Virus record (IMG/VR): IMGVR_UViG_3300046529_001172
Coordinates: 1 to 56,418 of that record
Reading direction: 5' to 3' (one strand)
Source: a virus
DNA: 56,418 nucleotides
Notes under the pieces: generated by a model
Databases searched by the model: none
Seen by the model: the letters and a program-made list of their open reading frames with translations, nothing else
Told to the model about the DNA's origin: nothing
Program-made: the position numbers and the translations under genes
In this document: piece after piece, positions 43,053 through 50,913 of the stretch
Layout: every line of letters starts with the position of its first letter
Position numbering within the stretch: the first letter of the stretch is position 1

Positions 43053-43397
43053 CAACCTTATGAATACCACCATTAACCTGCACCGTTTTACCACTGTGAA
43101 TAACTTGTTAGCAAGTACTTCTTGAAAGTGGGGACAGACTGTGGGCTAATCATCGGATGCGATTCCAAAGTCGCTGGCTCAAAACAACCGATTCGCTGGA
43201 TGCACATTGCCGTGTGTCGACAATCCCCGTCGATGCCTTTTGGACGGTGGTGTGCGTCCTGCAAATCGGTTATCCTTATACGATAACTCACCATTAGAAC
43301 TTCTAAAATTGTCAGAAATGAGAAAATTGAAACCACAACCACTTGCAAGATTTTGGGGAAAATATTTTCCCGGTTTTGTGTCCACTGAAAACTGTCC

Positions 43398-44228
43398 ATG
43401 AGCCTAAAAATCCTGAAGCCATTAAGCGATGGGGAGGAGTTCGAACTAACCGACTGTGAAGAGAAGATTGAAGCTAACCTGAGTGGCTTCTGGGACTGCC
43501 TGTTTTCCTTCTCCAAAATCCGCGAGTTGAAACTCTGGCGCAAGCACTACGAATCGTTTGAAGAGTACTGTGAACAACGCTGGGACATCACCTCCAGGCG
43601 GATGAATCAGCTTATCAAAGCACACGAGGTGAAGACCAGTTTGCCCAAGGAATTCGCGAAGCTCATCACCAACGCTGCTCAAGCTGCCGCGGTCGCCAAT
43701 GTTCCGGAAGAGCAGCGCGAGGAAGTGCTGGAAGAGGCATCGCGGAACGGTGATATCACTGCAAACGGCATCACTGAAGCTGCGGAAACCGTTACCGCTA
43801 CCACGCCGGCCCCGGTTCGCGTCCTGAAGAAACTTTTCTACGATGAGATCGGCGAGATCATTCCCGATGAGGCGCTCCCATTCTGGCACCGCAAGCAGGA
43901 GGTGCAGGATCTAATGACCAGCATCACTCGAATCAAAACCCATCTGAGTGAAGCGATCAAAAAAGAAGACCCAATGTTTGCGCGCATGGGCAACGGAATC
44001 ATCGTTGATATCAACGCGCTCTACACTTCGATTAGTGAAGCCAAACCGTACACAGTCTGCAGTCAGTGCATGGGATTCCCGAGCATGCAACCGCACGGGT
44101 GCGGTTACTGCCGCAACAAGGGGCTCATCTCCAAATTCCAATGGGAGCACAACACCCCACAGGAGATCAGGAACATCCGGTTGGCAGCAATCGCCGACCG
44201 GCAGAAGAACGAGAAGAACCATGTTTGA
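43398..44228 (+). CDS. DNA-binding-type protein with C-terminal zinc knuckle
   Basis: 276 residues. An early HTH-like segment (ESFEEYCEQRWDITSRRMNQLIKA, 52-75) with ParB/regulator-like character, a helical middle (about 85-130) and a C-terminal Cys group at 221, 224, 235 and 238 (CSQC...CGYC). First gene of the DNA-metabolism operon, overlapping the helicase gene by 8 bases. A replication-origin binding or operon regulator role fits its place. Family not named. Confidence 0.65.
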   Translation: MSLKILKPLSDGEEFELTDCEEKIEANLSGFWDCLFSFSKIRELKLWRKHYESFEEYCEQRWDITSRRMNQLIKAHEVKTSLPKEFAKLITNAAQAAAVANVPEEQREEVLEEASRNGDITANGITEAAETVTATTPAPVRVLKKLFYDEIGEIIPDEALPFWHRKQEVQDLMTSITRIKTHLSEAIKKEDPMFARMGNGIIVDINALYTSISEAKPYTVCSQCMGFPSMQPHGCGYCRNKGLISKFQWEHNTPQEIRNIRLAAIADRQKNEKNHV

Positions 44229-45951
44229 AGATCGGTATTATCAGACGGAGGCAGTTGACGCGATCAACCAGCAATTTCGCGAGGTCCAATCCACACTCAT
44301 TGAGCAGGCCACCGGCACCGGAAAAACCGTGGTGTTCGGTCGCGTTGTAAAATCGCGCCTGCCGAAACGTGCCATGATCCTGGCACATCGCAGTGAACTA
44401 CTCTCTCAGGCGCGAGAGAAGCTCATGGAGATTTGTCAGTGCAATGTGGAGGTGGAGCAGGCCGACCAGTACGCCAATACGCACGGCATCTGGAGGGCAC
44501 CAGTCGTGGTGTCCTCGATTCAATCGCAGTGCAGCGGGCCTAAGGACAACCGGCGCTACAAACGCTTCAACCCAGATCATTTCGAGACGATCATTGCCGA
44601 CGAATGTCACCACTCCACTGCAGCCACCTGGCGGGAAACCATTAACTGGTATCTGCAAAATCCCAACTGCCGGTTGCTGGGCGTAACCGCGACCAGCGAT
44701 CGGGCCGACGAAGAATCACTCGGGCAGGTGTTCAAATCCGTCGCCTACAAATATGGCATTCTGGACGCGATCCGTGATGGCTACCTGGTCGACATCACCC
44801 AGCAATTTGTGAAGGTCGGTTCGCTGGATTATTCCCACATCAAAACGACCTGCGGCGATCTGAACGAGGGCGATCTGGAAAAGGTCATGATGATCGAGTC
44901 GACCACGCAACGAATTTGCCAGTCCAGCCTGGAAGCGATGTTCGCGCTTAAACCCAAGACGCTGGACGAGGTCCCCGTTCCGGAGTGGAAAAGTTTTTTC
45001 AAGGCACTGGGCCGAAAGCCACGACGCACCATCGTGTTCACGGTTAGCGTGGCCCACGCGGAGATGTGCGCCAATATCTTTGGCCGCGCCATGGACGGTG
45101 TGGAGTGGGTCTGCGGAAAAACTGCGAAGGAAAGACGACAGGAAATTTTGACCCAGTTTAAAACCGGCGAGATTTCAGTTTGCGTCAACGCCATGGTGCT
45201 CACCGAGGGATACGACAATCCATGGGTGGAGCTCATCGTGATGGCACGCCCCACCAAGAGCCGATCGCTCTATGCCCAGATGGTCGGCCGTTCCACGCGC
45301 ACGCTGCCAGGAGTGGTGGACGACATTCCTGAGGCAGATGTGCGCCGACTGCTGATTGCCCAGAGCGCCAAACCCTTCTGCCGCATCCTTGATTTCGTCG
45401 GCAACAGTGGCAAGCACAAGCTCATCACCGTGGCCGATATTTTGGGTGGTCATGTGACCGAGGCTGCAAAAGAGAAAGCGGTGAAAGTCGCCATGGAGAA
45501 GGAAGCGCCGGTTAAAATCATGGTGACCATGTCCAATGCCGAAGAGGAAATTGAGCGGCAACGCCAATTGGCCATGGAGAAAGCGCGCAAGCTCGAGGAG
45601 TCGCGCAAGTCGCATCTGCTGGCGAGGTCAGAATTTCACCTCACCGAAGTGAATCCGTTTTCCAACGATCACGAACGGATTCCACTGCATAAACGCCGCT
45701 CCAAAGATGGCCGGTTCTTCAGCGAAAAACAGTCACGCGTTTTGCGCCTCGCTGGGTGCGACCCGGAGAGATTTGGTTACAAGCAGGGTCAGGCCATCAT
45801 CACCTCGTATTACAAAAAGCATCCTGCGAGCGCGAAGCAAGTGGAGACGTTGAAACGATTTGGGTTTGATCCAACTGGCTGGACGCACGCACAAGTGAAG
45901 GCAACGCTCGACCGACTCGCGCAAAACAAATGGAAGTTGGTGAATGCGTGA
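44221..45951 (+). CDS. SF2 DEAD/DEAH-type helicase
   Basis: 576 residues from ATG 44221. Motif I TGTGKT (31-36), motif Ia ILAHRSEL (53-60), motif II DECH (127-130), motif III TATSDR (156-161), then NAMVLTEGYDNP (motif V) and QMVGRSTRT (motif VI). C-terminal extension from about 430 is charged and coiled. Belongs to the phage/UvsW/RecQ-like superfamily 2 group of ATP-dependent DNA helicases. With primase and recombination proteins it would drive fork remodelling. Downstream genes overlap. Confidence 0.9.
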   Translation: MFEDRYYQTEAVDAINQQFREVQSTLIEQATGTGKTVVFGRVVKSRLPKRAMILAHRSELLSQAREKLMEICQCNVEVEQADQYANTHGIWRAPVVVSSIQSQCSGPKDNRRYKRFNPDHFETIIADECHHSTAATWRETINWYLQNPNCRLLGVTATSDRADEESLGQVFKSVAYKYGILDAIRDGYLVDITQQFVKVGSLDYSHIKTTCGDLNEGDLEKVMMIESTTQRICQSSLEAMFALKPKTLDEVPVPEWKSFFKALGRKPRRTIVFTVSVAHAEMCANIFGRAMDGVEWVCGKTAKERRQEILTQFKTGEISVCVNAMVLTEGYDNPWVELIVMARPTKSRSLYAQMVGRSTRTLPGVVDDIPEADVRRLLIAQSAKPFCRILDFVGNSGKHKLITVADILGGHVTEAAKEKAVKVAMEKEAPVKIMVTMSNAEEEIERQRQLAMEKARKLEESRKSHLLARSEFHLTEVNPFSNDHERIPLHKRRSKDGRFFSEKQSRVLRLAGCDPERFGYKQGQAIITSYYKKHPASAKQVETLKRFGFDPTGWTHAQVKATLDRLAQNKWKLVNA

Positions 45952-46706
45952 ACTTCTTCATCGGCCTAGACAACCCGTCCCATGCTTGGCCGTTCAAACG
46001 CTCGATGATTTCCATCAACCGAATTCGAAACCGCAAGGGCGAGTTCTACATCAACGAATGGATAATGGACAGTGGAGCGTTCACCGAGATCTCCACACAC
46101 GGGAAATGGCGCACGCCAGTCGAGGATTATGCCAAGCACATTATTCGGTGGGCGAACACGGGCGAGCTGCAAGCAGCCGTGGCGCAGGATTACATGTGCG
46201 AGGACTTCATTCTCGAGAGGACAGGCCTGTCCATCGAGGACCACCAGCGTTTGACCATAGAACGGTACCGGCAATTGATTGCCCTGGTCGGAGTTCCGGT
46301 GCTGCCAGTGCTGCAGGGTTACTCGCCGACCGATTACATTCAGCATGTCGAGGACTACGGAGAATTGCTTAAGCCTGGGCAGTGGGTGGGAGTGGGCAGC
46401 GTCTGCAAGCGTAACGCCAACCCAGATGCAATTGAACATGTGCTGCGGTCAATTAAGGCGCTTCGGCCAGACCTGCGCCTGCACGGGTTTGGTTTGAAGA
46501 TCACCGCGTTACAGAACGGCAGTGTGCGCGACCTGCTGCATTCTTCCGACTCGATGGCGTGGAGCTTTGCTGGCCGAAAGAACGGCGATGCGCACGACCC
46601 ACGAGCAGCGCTCACTTACTGCGCGCAGGTGCAGGATATTTTGAAGGCACCGTGCCTCATTCAGGATTCACTTTTCGACTGGTGGTATGAAAACCCAACC
46701 CAATGA
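45948..46706 (+). CDS. dpdA: DpdA-family 7-deazaguanine DNA transglycosylase
   Basis: 252 residues from GTG 45948 (GTGA overlap with the helicase). TGT-type barrel: WIMDSGAFTEI (Asp41), AAVAQDYMCED (Asp81), GVPVLPVLQGYSPTDYI, WVGVGSVCKRN (147-155), HGFGLKI and SSDSMAWSFAGR (199-210). These fit DpdA, the phage and bacterial relative of queuine tRNA-ribosyltransferase that swaps guanine for a 7-deazaguanine in DNA. Shorter than tRNA TGT and without its zinc site. Paired with a QueF-like gene next door. Confidence 0.85.
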   Translation: MNFFIGLDNPSHAWPFKRSMISINRIRNRKGEFYINEWIMDSGAFTEISTHGKWRTPVEDYAKHIIRWANTGELQAAVAQDYMCEDFILERTGLSIEDHQRLTIERYRQLIALVGVPVLPVLQGYSPTDYIQHVEDYGELLKPGQWVGVGSVCKRNANPDAIEHVLRSIKALRPDLRLHGFGLKITALQNGSVRDLLHSSDSMAWSFAGRKNGDAHDPRAALTYCAQVQDILKAPCLIQDSLFDWWYENPTQ

Positions 46707-47022
46707 ACAACGGTGCGCTGGTATGATTGAGATCCATGAGTTGGACATTCCTTCGTGCTGTCCGGTCACCAAGAACCCGCAACCAGGCAGCGTGCTCAAA
46801 ATCAAATACCGACCAAAACGAGTTATCCTCGAGGTGGAATATTTGGAAATTTACATCCGCGAGTACGTCGGTGGTCGCCTGGACGTTCGCAGCATGGAAG
46901 GCATGGTCCAGAACATCGCTCAGGACTGCGCCAGAACACTGGGCGTGAAGGTAAAAGTGACCGCCAAATTGATTCTCCTGCCGAAACAGAAAATGAAACT
47001 GCAGTGCACCGCATGGCCTTAG
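46687..47022 (+). CDS. QueF-like T-fold protein (preQ0-related)
   Basis: 111 residues, 20-base overlap with dpdA. DIPSCCPVTKNPQPGSVLKI, LEVEYLEIYIREYVGG and RSMEGMVQNIAQDCARTLGV follow the layout of the unimodular QueF/T-fold family: CPxT, then a Glu motif on the next strands. The Asp that follows the catalytic Cys by seven positions in nitrile reductase QueF is Gln here if the alignment is right, so reductase chemistry is doubtful. It may act on preQ0 in another way, for example amidation or transfer. Strong context for DNA 7-deazaguanine modification. Confidence 0.7.
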   Translation: MKTQPNEQRCAGMIEIHELDIPSCCPVTKNPQPGSVLKIKYRPKRVILEVEYLEIYIREYVGGRLDVRSMEGMVQNIAQDCARTLGVKVKVTAKLILLPKQKMKLQCTAWP

Positions 47023-47882
47023 AAAAACATCCATGGATTCGCGCGCGGCACGACTTCAAGTGCGGCAGCTGCGGCAAAGCTGACTGGTGCTGCTTCAACG
47101 CAGGCCTCTACGGTGGACCTGGTTGGTGCTGCATGCGCAACACCAGCGCCACGCCAATGAAGAATGGTGGCTACTGGCATGCACTCACCGAAGCGCCGAG
47201 GAAAATTCCCAAAGCGCCACCACCGGAACCGTCGATTGATTGCGGCACCATCATGTTGGGATTCCTTGCTCAAACCGCACCAGAATGGGTCGAGCAGTTG
47301 GCCTTACTTTTAAAAGTCTCAGTGGTGTCACTATGGAAAATCGGTTGCGGTTGGGCGACCGGAAGAGATCTGAGACGCTACATGAAATGGCAGGGTGGTG
47401 GTAGTTGGGCATTCCCAATGAGAAACGGGAACGGAGTAATTGTCGGCATCCGATTGCGCACCACTCAGGGAGAAAAAATTGCAGTGCGAGGTGGACGAGA
47501 TGGTGTGTTCGTTCCGCAAGTGCCTGCACAAAAAACCGCTTACATTGTGGAGGGTCCGACCGACACTGCAGCGTGTCTGACGCTTGGGGTATTCGGTTTG
47601 GGCCGGCCAAACTGCAGGGGCGCCATCGCGCACACACAGGTCACAATCAATCGACTGGGCATCGAGCGCGCCATCGTCGTGGGTGAGCCTGACGTTCCGA
47701 AGTACGAGGATCAACAGAGCCCAGGCATCGAGGGCGCGAAGCGGTTGGCTCAGGAGCTGCAGATCCCGGTGGCGAGCATGGTGTTACCGGCCAAGGACAT
47801 GCGAAAATTTCTGGAAATGGGCGGCACCAGGCCCGTGCTCGAGTCGATGGAAAAACATTTGGTATGGAAATTGCCGGAATAA
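47013..47882 (+). CDS. Toprim-domain DNA primase-like protein
   Basis: 289 residues from ATG 47013. N-terminal zinc knuckle (Cys17, 20, 26/27, 39/40; CGSCGKADWCC, WCC), a linker (about 50-80), then the Toprim fold: YIVEGPTDTAAC (Glu181), VVGEPDVPK (223-231) and a closing SPGIEGAKRLAQ. The arrangement is that of phage and plasmid primases without a helicase domain; the helicase is the separate SF2 gene upstream. No polymerase motif. Primes lagging-strand synthesis on host polymerase. Confidence 0.8.
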   Translation: MALEKHPWIRARHDFKCGSCGKADWCCFNAGLYGGPGWCCMRNTSATPMKNGGYWHALTEAPRKIPKAPPPEPSIDCGTIMLGFLAQTAPEWVEQLALLLKVSVVSLWKIGCGWATGRDLRRYMKWQGGGSWAFPMRNGNGVIVGIRLRTTQGEKIAVRGGRDGVFVPQVPAQKTAYIVEGPTDTAACLTLGVFGLGRPNCRGAIAHTQVTINRLGIERAIVVGEPDVPKYEDQQSPGIEGAKRLAQELQIPVASMVLPAKDMRKFLEMGGTRPVLESMEKHLVWKLPE

Positions 47883-48064
47883 AATTCGCAAAAGGCAACT
47901 GGCTGCTCGACATGACCAAGCGGGTCGAAGTGTTCAATCACATTCGCAATTCGGTGCTGTGTTCTCCGCTGCCGTTTTTCGAAACTCCCTTCCCGATCAC
48001 GCAGTACAAATTGCGCTGCACCAACAAGACCAAGTGCTGGGTGGCAGAACATGGACGCAACTGA
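47864..48064 (+). CDS. Small hypothetical protein
   Basis: 66 residues, ATG 47864, 19-base overlap with the primase gene. Aromatic (LLDMTKRVEVFNHIRNSV, PLPFFETPFPITQYKL) with a Cys at the end (TNKTKCWVAE). No recognised family. Follows the frame and coupling style of the operon, so likely real. Confidence 0.55.
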   Translation: MEIAGIKFAKGNWLLDMTKRVEVFNHIRNSVLCSPLPFFETPFPITQYKLRCTNKTKCWVAEHGRN

Positions 48065-48269
48065 ACTCAATCCGCCACTGTTGGCCTGTCACACAAACTG
48101 GACGCTCAAAACTGCGCTCAGTGAAGTGGAGATCCAAAAAGAAAAGCGTTACCTCATCACGGAGCGGTTGGGAATTTTGTGCGGCACAGGCGAGCCCGAC
48201 ATCGATGCACTGGCGCATGCGGTCACTGAGGCCGATGAGTGGGAAGCGCGGTACAACGATTCCATCTGA
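48051..48269 (+). CDS. Small hypothetical protein
   Basis: 72 residues, ATG 48051. Helical (ALSEVEIQKEKRYLITERLGILCGTGEPDIDALAHAV), acidic end. Overlaps the previous gene by 14 bases and the methyltransferase gene by 31. No family known to me. Confidence 0.55.
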   Translation: MDATELNPPLLACHTNWTLKTALSEVEIQKEKRYLITERLGILCGTGEPDIDALAHAVTEADEWEARYNDSI

Positions 48270-49333
48270 ACTATTACAACGAAAATAATCCAGTCGCCGC
48301 GGAGTGGCTCTTGCGTCTCATGGGCGAGGGGCTGATCCCGCTGGGTGACATTGACAAACGATCCATCAAACATGTCGAACCAACTGACCTTCGGGGATAT
48401 ACCCAGTGCCACTTCTTTGCGGGAATCGGTGGATGGCCATTGGCTCTGCACCTGGCCGGATGGCCCGAGTCCCGACGAGTGTGGACTGGAAGTCCACCCT
48501 GCCAACCCTTCAGCTGCGCCGGAAAGTACCGTGCTGCCAGTGACGAGCGCCATCTCTGGCCTCGATTCTGCCGAATCATTTGCGAAGGACAATCGCTCTA
48601 TGGAGTTCCAACAATCTTTGGAGAGCAGGTTTCGAGCGCGCTTGGCCGGGAGTGGCTCGTCGGAGTACGAGCTTCGCTGGAAGCAGTGGGTTATGTCGTC
48701 GGGGCCGGCGATATTTGCTCTGCGGGCGCTGGTGCGCCGAATATCCGGCAACGGCTCTACTGGGTGGCCCACGCCTCGATCGAACGAAGCAGGTCAATGG
48801 CAGACGGACCATACTGGCAAGAAATATCTGACACTGGACGGGGCAGCGCATGCAGCGGGCTGGCCGACGCCACACAGCGGTGCTTCGAAGGGCCCAGGCG
48901 CGCACAACCCCAATGGTGTGAACCTGCAGACGGCAGCGCAAACGGCTGGGTGGGAGACACCCAACGCGAGGGACTATCGGCAATCCGCCAGGAGCCAGCA
49001 TGGCCTGGTGCCGCAGGCGAACAAACTGGCCGGTTGGGCCTCGCCGAAGGAACGGGATTACCGGTCGGCATCAGCAACGGAGGAAGCAGTGGCGCAGTGG
49101 TTCCAGCATCCACGGGGGAAGGATCTGGAGAAGGAAGTCACGCACTTAACTTCTGGAGTGAGTCCCGATGGCACTGGTGCCGTGATGGGAAGTACCGAAG
49201 GATACCTGTTGAACCCGCATTTTTCCCGCTGGCTGCAAGGGTATCCGGCAGAGTGGCAAGCCTGCGCGGATATGGCAACGCGATCAATCCGCAGGTAGCG
49301 GCGGAATTCGTCAAAGCCTACATGGATTTATGA
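48239..49333 (+). CDS. DNA C5-cytosine methyltransferase
   Basis: 364 residues from GTG 48239. Motif I CHFFAGIGGWPLALHLAG (FAGIGG 60-65), motif IV TGSPPCQPFS with catalytic Cys88, motif VI-like FGEQV (127-131), motif VIII RQRLYWVA (170-177), a long variable region (about 180-330, target-recognition domain) and motif X RGYGNAINPQVAAEF (343-357). This is the layout of Dcm-type enzymes that methylate cytosine C5 in DNA. Likely protects phage DNA from host restriction; recognised site unknown. A second ORF in another frame overlaps it (48345-49298). Confidence 0.9.
   Translation: MGSAVQRFHLNYYNENNPVAAEWLLRLMGEGLIPLGDIDKRSIKHVEPTDLRGYTQCHFFAGIGGWPLALHLAGWPESRRVWTGSPPCQPFSCAGKYRAASDERHLWPRFCRIICEGQSLYGVPTIFGEQVSSALGREWLVGVRASLEAVGYVVGAGDICSAGAGAPNIRQRLYWVAHASIERSRSMADGPYWQEISDTGRGSACSGLADATQRCFEGPRRAQPQWCEPADGSANGWVGDTQREGLSAIRQEPAWPGAAGEQTGRLGLAEGTGLPVGISNGGSSGAVVPASTGEGSGEGSHALNFWSESRWHWCRDGKYRRIPVEPAFFPLAARVSGRVASLRGYGNAINPQVAAEFVKAYMDL
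48345..49298 (+). CDS. Alternative-frame ORF inside the methyltransferase gene
   Basis: A 317-codon ORF in the +1 frame, wholly inside the cytosine methyltransferase gene, without stop. Its product has repeats of the type GWPTP and ends LNPHFSRWLQGYPAEWQ, features I have also seen in annotated phage proteins. Those could be a shadow of the conserved methyltransferase codons (GLADA, GDTQ) or a true overprinted gene. A proper test needs codon-level conservation. Treated as uncertain. Confidence 0.3.
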   Translation: MTLTNDPSNMSNQLTFGDIPSATSLRESVDGHWLCTWPDGPSPDECGLEVHPANPSAAPESTVLPVTSAISGLDSAESFAKDNRSMEFQQSLESRFRARLAGSGSSEYELRWKQWVMSSGPAIFALRALVRRISGNGSTGWPTPRSNEAGQWQTDHTGKKYLTLDGAAHAAGWPTPHSGASKGPGAHNPNGVNLQTAAQTAGWETPNARDYRQSARSQHGLVPQANKLAGWASPKERDYRSASATEEAVAQWFQHPRGKDLEKEVTHLTSGVSPDGTGAVMGSTEGYLLNPHFSRWLQGYPAEWQACADMATRSIRR

Positions 49334-49524
49334 ACCAACCTTACATCAGCGATTCATTCCGCTGGATTGAATACGATCGAGCCAATCAACGCTTGAAGCT
49401 CACCGGCTCTTTCACATCGGATGACCTGACAAACCTTGCGGAGTGGTTATGGCTGGAAGTTCGAAAACCACTTAACGAATCATCCACGACAATTGATGTT
49501 AAGCTGTCACCCACCAAACCTTGA
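49330..49524 (+). CDS. Small hypothetical protein
   Basis: 64 residues, ATGA overlap with the methyltransferase stop. Reads RWIEYDRANQRLKLTGSFTSDDLTNLAEWLWLEVRK, soluble and mixed alpha/beta. Unknown family. Confidence 0.55.
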   Translation: MNQPYISDSFRWIEYDRANQRLKLTGSFTSDDLTNLAEWLWLEVRKPLNESSTTIDVKLSPTKP

Positions 49525-49736
49525 AGACCCGTCTCCTGCATGTGACTGCCGAAGGCTGGCATGCGCATTGCCGCTGGGTCTTCCGGAGCGGCAAATGGGA
49601 GGCGGTCATCTTCGATCCCAGGCTCGCGTTTCTCAAAGGCATGTCCCCGCCGCAGATCATCCTCGAGCTGATGGAGATTGAAGCGACGTTCTCCTGGGGT
49701 CCGATTGAAGACTTGCCAGCGCCTTCTGTCATATGA
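49521..49736 (+). CDS. Small hypothetical protein
   Basis: 71 residues from TTG 49521 (TTGA overlap). HVTAEGWHAHCRWVFRSGKWEAVIFDP, then a hydrophobic IILELMEIEATFSWG. Likely real by coupling to both neighbours. No family recognised. Confidence 0.5.
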   Translation: MKTRLLHVTAEGWHAHCRWVFRSGKWEAVIFDPRLAFLKGMSPPQIILELMEIEATFSWGPIEDLPAPSVI

Positions 49737-50296
49737 CCACCGACGCTGATCGTGCTCTCGCGCGCCGTATGGCCCAGCGCATCTGCGATTATCGCCGCCA
49801 GCGCGGGGCGGGGACCATCAATCATTTCTCCACCAACGTACCGATGGAGGTCAGCTTCTATCGCGGCCTGCTGACGGAGATCGCTTTCGCGCACGAATTC
49901 GATTTGCCGGTGAACGACACCGTCTTCGAGTACGGCGATGGGGGCAAAGATTTCCTGCTGCCGTTGCTGGCCCATGGCATCACCCGTGTGAACGTCAAGA
50001 GCAAGACGGTCACCAAGAGCCTTGAAGCGCTGGTTAATTCCAGGGAGGGCACCCATCTGCGTGTTCCCCGCCATGAACTGGATCCGGGCACCATCTACAT
50101 TTTCGGCGTTTACCTGGTGCCGAGCGACACTGCCGAGGTCCATCGCTGGGCATGGGGCCACACCCTTCTCGACCATTCCAACCTCAAAACTTTCATCAAC
50201 TCCAACAACGACTCGTCCTACACCCTCCGGTTTCAAGAGTGCACCCCATTGGCCGAACTCAAGGCGCAAGTGCCGACCGAGTTCGATCTTGTATAA
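49733..50296 (+). CDS. Restriction-nuclease-fold protein
   Basis: 187 residues. GLLTEIAFAHEF with Glu49, GDGGKDF with Asp73, and VNVKSK (86-91) are spaced like a PD-(D/E)XK active site, but the residue two before Lys89 is Asn, not Asp or Glu. Long C-terminal part with TIYIFGVYLVP. Could be an endonuclease (homing- or restriction-like), or an inactive relative that binds DNA. End of the operon; coupled to the previous gene as ATGA. Confidence 0.6.
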   Translation: MTTDADRALARRMAQRICDYRRQRGAGTINHFSTNVPMEVSFYRGLLTEIAFAHEFDLPVNDTVFEYGDGGKDFLLPLLAHGITRVNVKSKTVTKSLEALVNSREGTHLRVPRHELDPGTIYIFGVYLVPSDTAEVHRWAWGHTLLDHSNLKTFINSNNDSSYTLRFQECTPLAELKAQVPTEFDLV

Positions 50297-50307
50297 GATT
50301 TCACCAC

Positions 50308-50323
50308 TACTACCGAGGTAGTA
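50308..50323. promoter_or_regulatory. Palindrome P1
   Basis: Perfect 16-base palindrome TACTACCGAGGTAGTA, 12 bases after the stop of the nuclease-fold gene. A near copy (TACTACTGAGGTAATA, two mismatches) lies 101 bases further. The two-base spacer suits a protein-bound site more than a hairpin. Confidence 0.55.
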
Positions 50324-50408
50324 TTTTAAAAATGGACACTTCTGTAAAACCGTAATTCACAACGTGTTACACATGTAACCTTCTAACTGGCGTGTTTGGT
50401 GGTTACAC

Positions 50409-50424
50409 TACTACTGAGGTAATA
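50409..50424. promoter_or_regulatory. Palindrome P2
   Basis: Second copy of the palindrome at 50308-50323, matching 14 of 16 bases; its own symmetry is imperfect. Spacing of 101 bases is close to a whole number of helical turns, so one factor could bridge both. Confidence 0.5.
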
Positions 50425-50819
50425 CATGACATTTATCTTTCGTTGATAGTCAACGACTTACACCGAAAAAACTCGATTCCGCTTGACACGTTTTTATTTT
50501 TCTGCGCATGTACTGAATTACATTTGCCTCTGGCCGAAGGGGACTCAGTCACTTCACTCCCGTTGCATTCGAACTCACCCGCTGCTTTCTTTTTGTCCTT
50601 TTTCTTTCTGCAGTCTGTACCGGCCCAACTCCCTGCGAGTGCTCCCAAGTCGCACCCATTCTGTCGGGACGTCACTCGTATAAGATCGGAACGACCCGTG
50701 TGACAGTCTCGGGCCCCAAGAACCCCCGGGAGCTCACTCCAAACCAAAACCGGACCGGACCTGAAAAAATCCAATACGGGTACGGAGTGAGTCTGACACC
50801 CCCCTGGCTCGTGCGCGGC

Positions 50820-50843
50820 GGGTCGGCGGGCGGGTGGGGTGGG
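50820..50843 (+). other. G-quadruplex-type sequence
   Basis: Five guanine runs of three or more (50820-50822, 50828-50830, 50832-50834, 50836-50839, 50841-50843) separated by loops of 5, 1, 1 and 1 bases. This meets the usual G-quadruplex pattern on the plus strand, 71 bases before the 3' end of the facing minus-strand gene. Could slow replication or transcription here. Confidence 0.6.
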
Positions 50844-50913
50844 CACGGTCGGAACGGGAAAGAGATTCCTTCGACTCGATCTTAATGGGAGCGGGCGCCA
50901 GACGAGGGCATTC

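Larger units (their letters stand above)
42875..43397. other. 523-base regulatory gap before the DNA-metabolism operon
   Basis: No convincing gene. It holds an operator-like palindrome (42934-42951), a nested stem (42964-43024), a GC-rich hairpin (43032-43052) and a possible 21-codon leader ORF (43060-43125). From about 43130 to 43397 there is no feature I can support; minus-strand ORFs here have no family resemblance and a start inside the next gene. Confidence 0.6.
50297..50913. other. 617-base non-coding stretch, repeat- and palindrome-rich
   Basis: Between converging operons. It contains two copies of a 16-base palindrome (50308-50323 and 50409-50424), several TAAGATCGG motifs (50681, 50878), AT-rich parts and a G-rich segment. 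Longer ORFs here (such as 50392-50703) have low-complexity, Ser/Phe-rich products and no start signal, so I do not call them genes. A replication origin or an operon-end regulatory zone fits. Confidence 0.55.

Noticed and set aside
43088-43543. Minus-strand ORF of 151 codons before the DNA-metabolism operon
   Set aside because: Its start lies inside the 43398 gene on the other strand, its product looks random and no ribosome-binding site is near. A real regulator could still hide here but I cannot support one.
50484-50512. TTGACA promoter-like sequence
   Set aside because: No acceptable -10 box at 16-18 bases; T-rich spacer only.
50392-50703. Plus-strand ORF of 103 codons
   Set aside because: Low-complexity and hydrophobic without topology that makes sense; contains palindrome P2.
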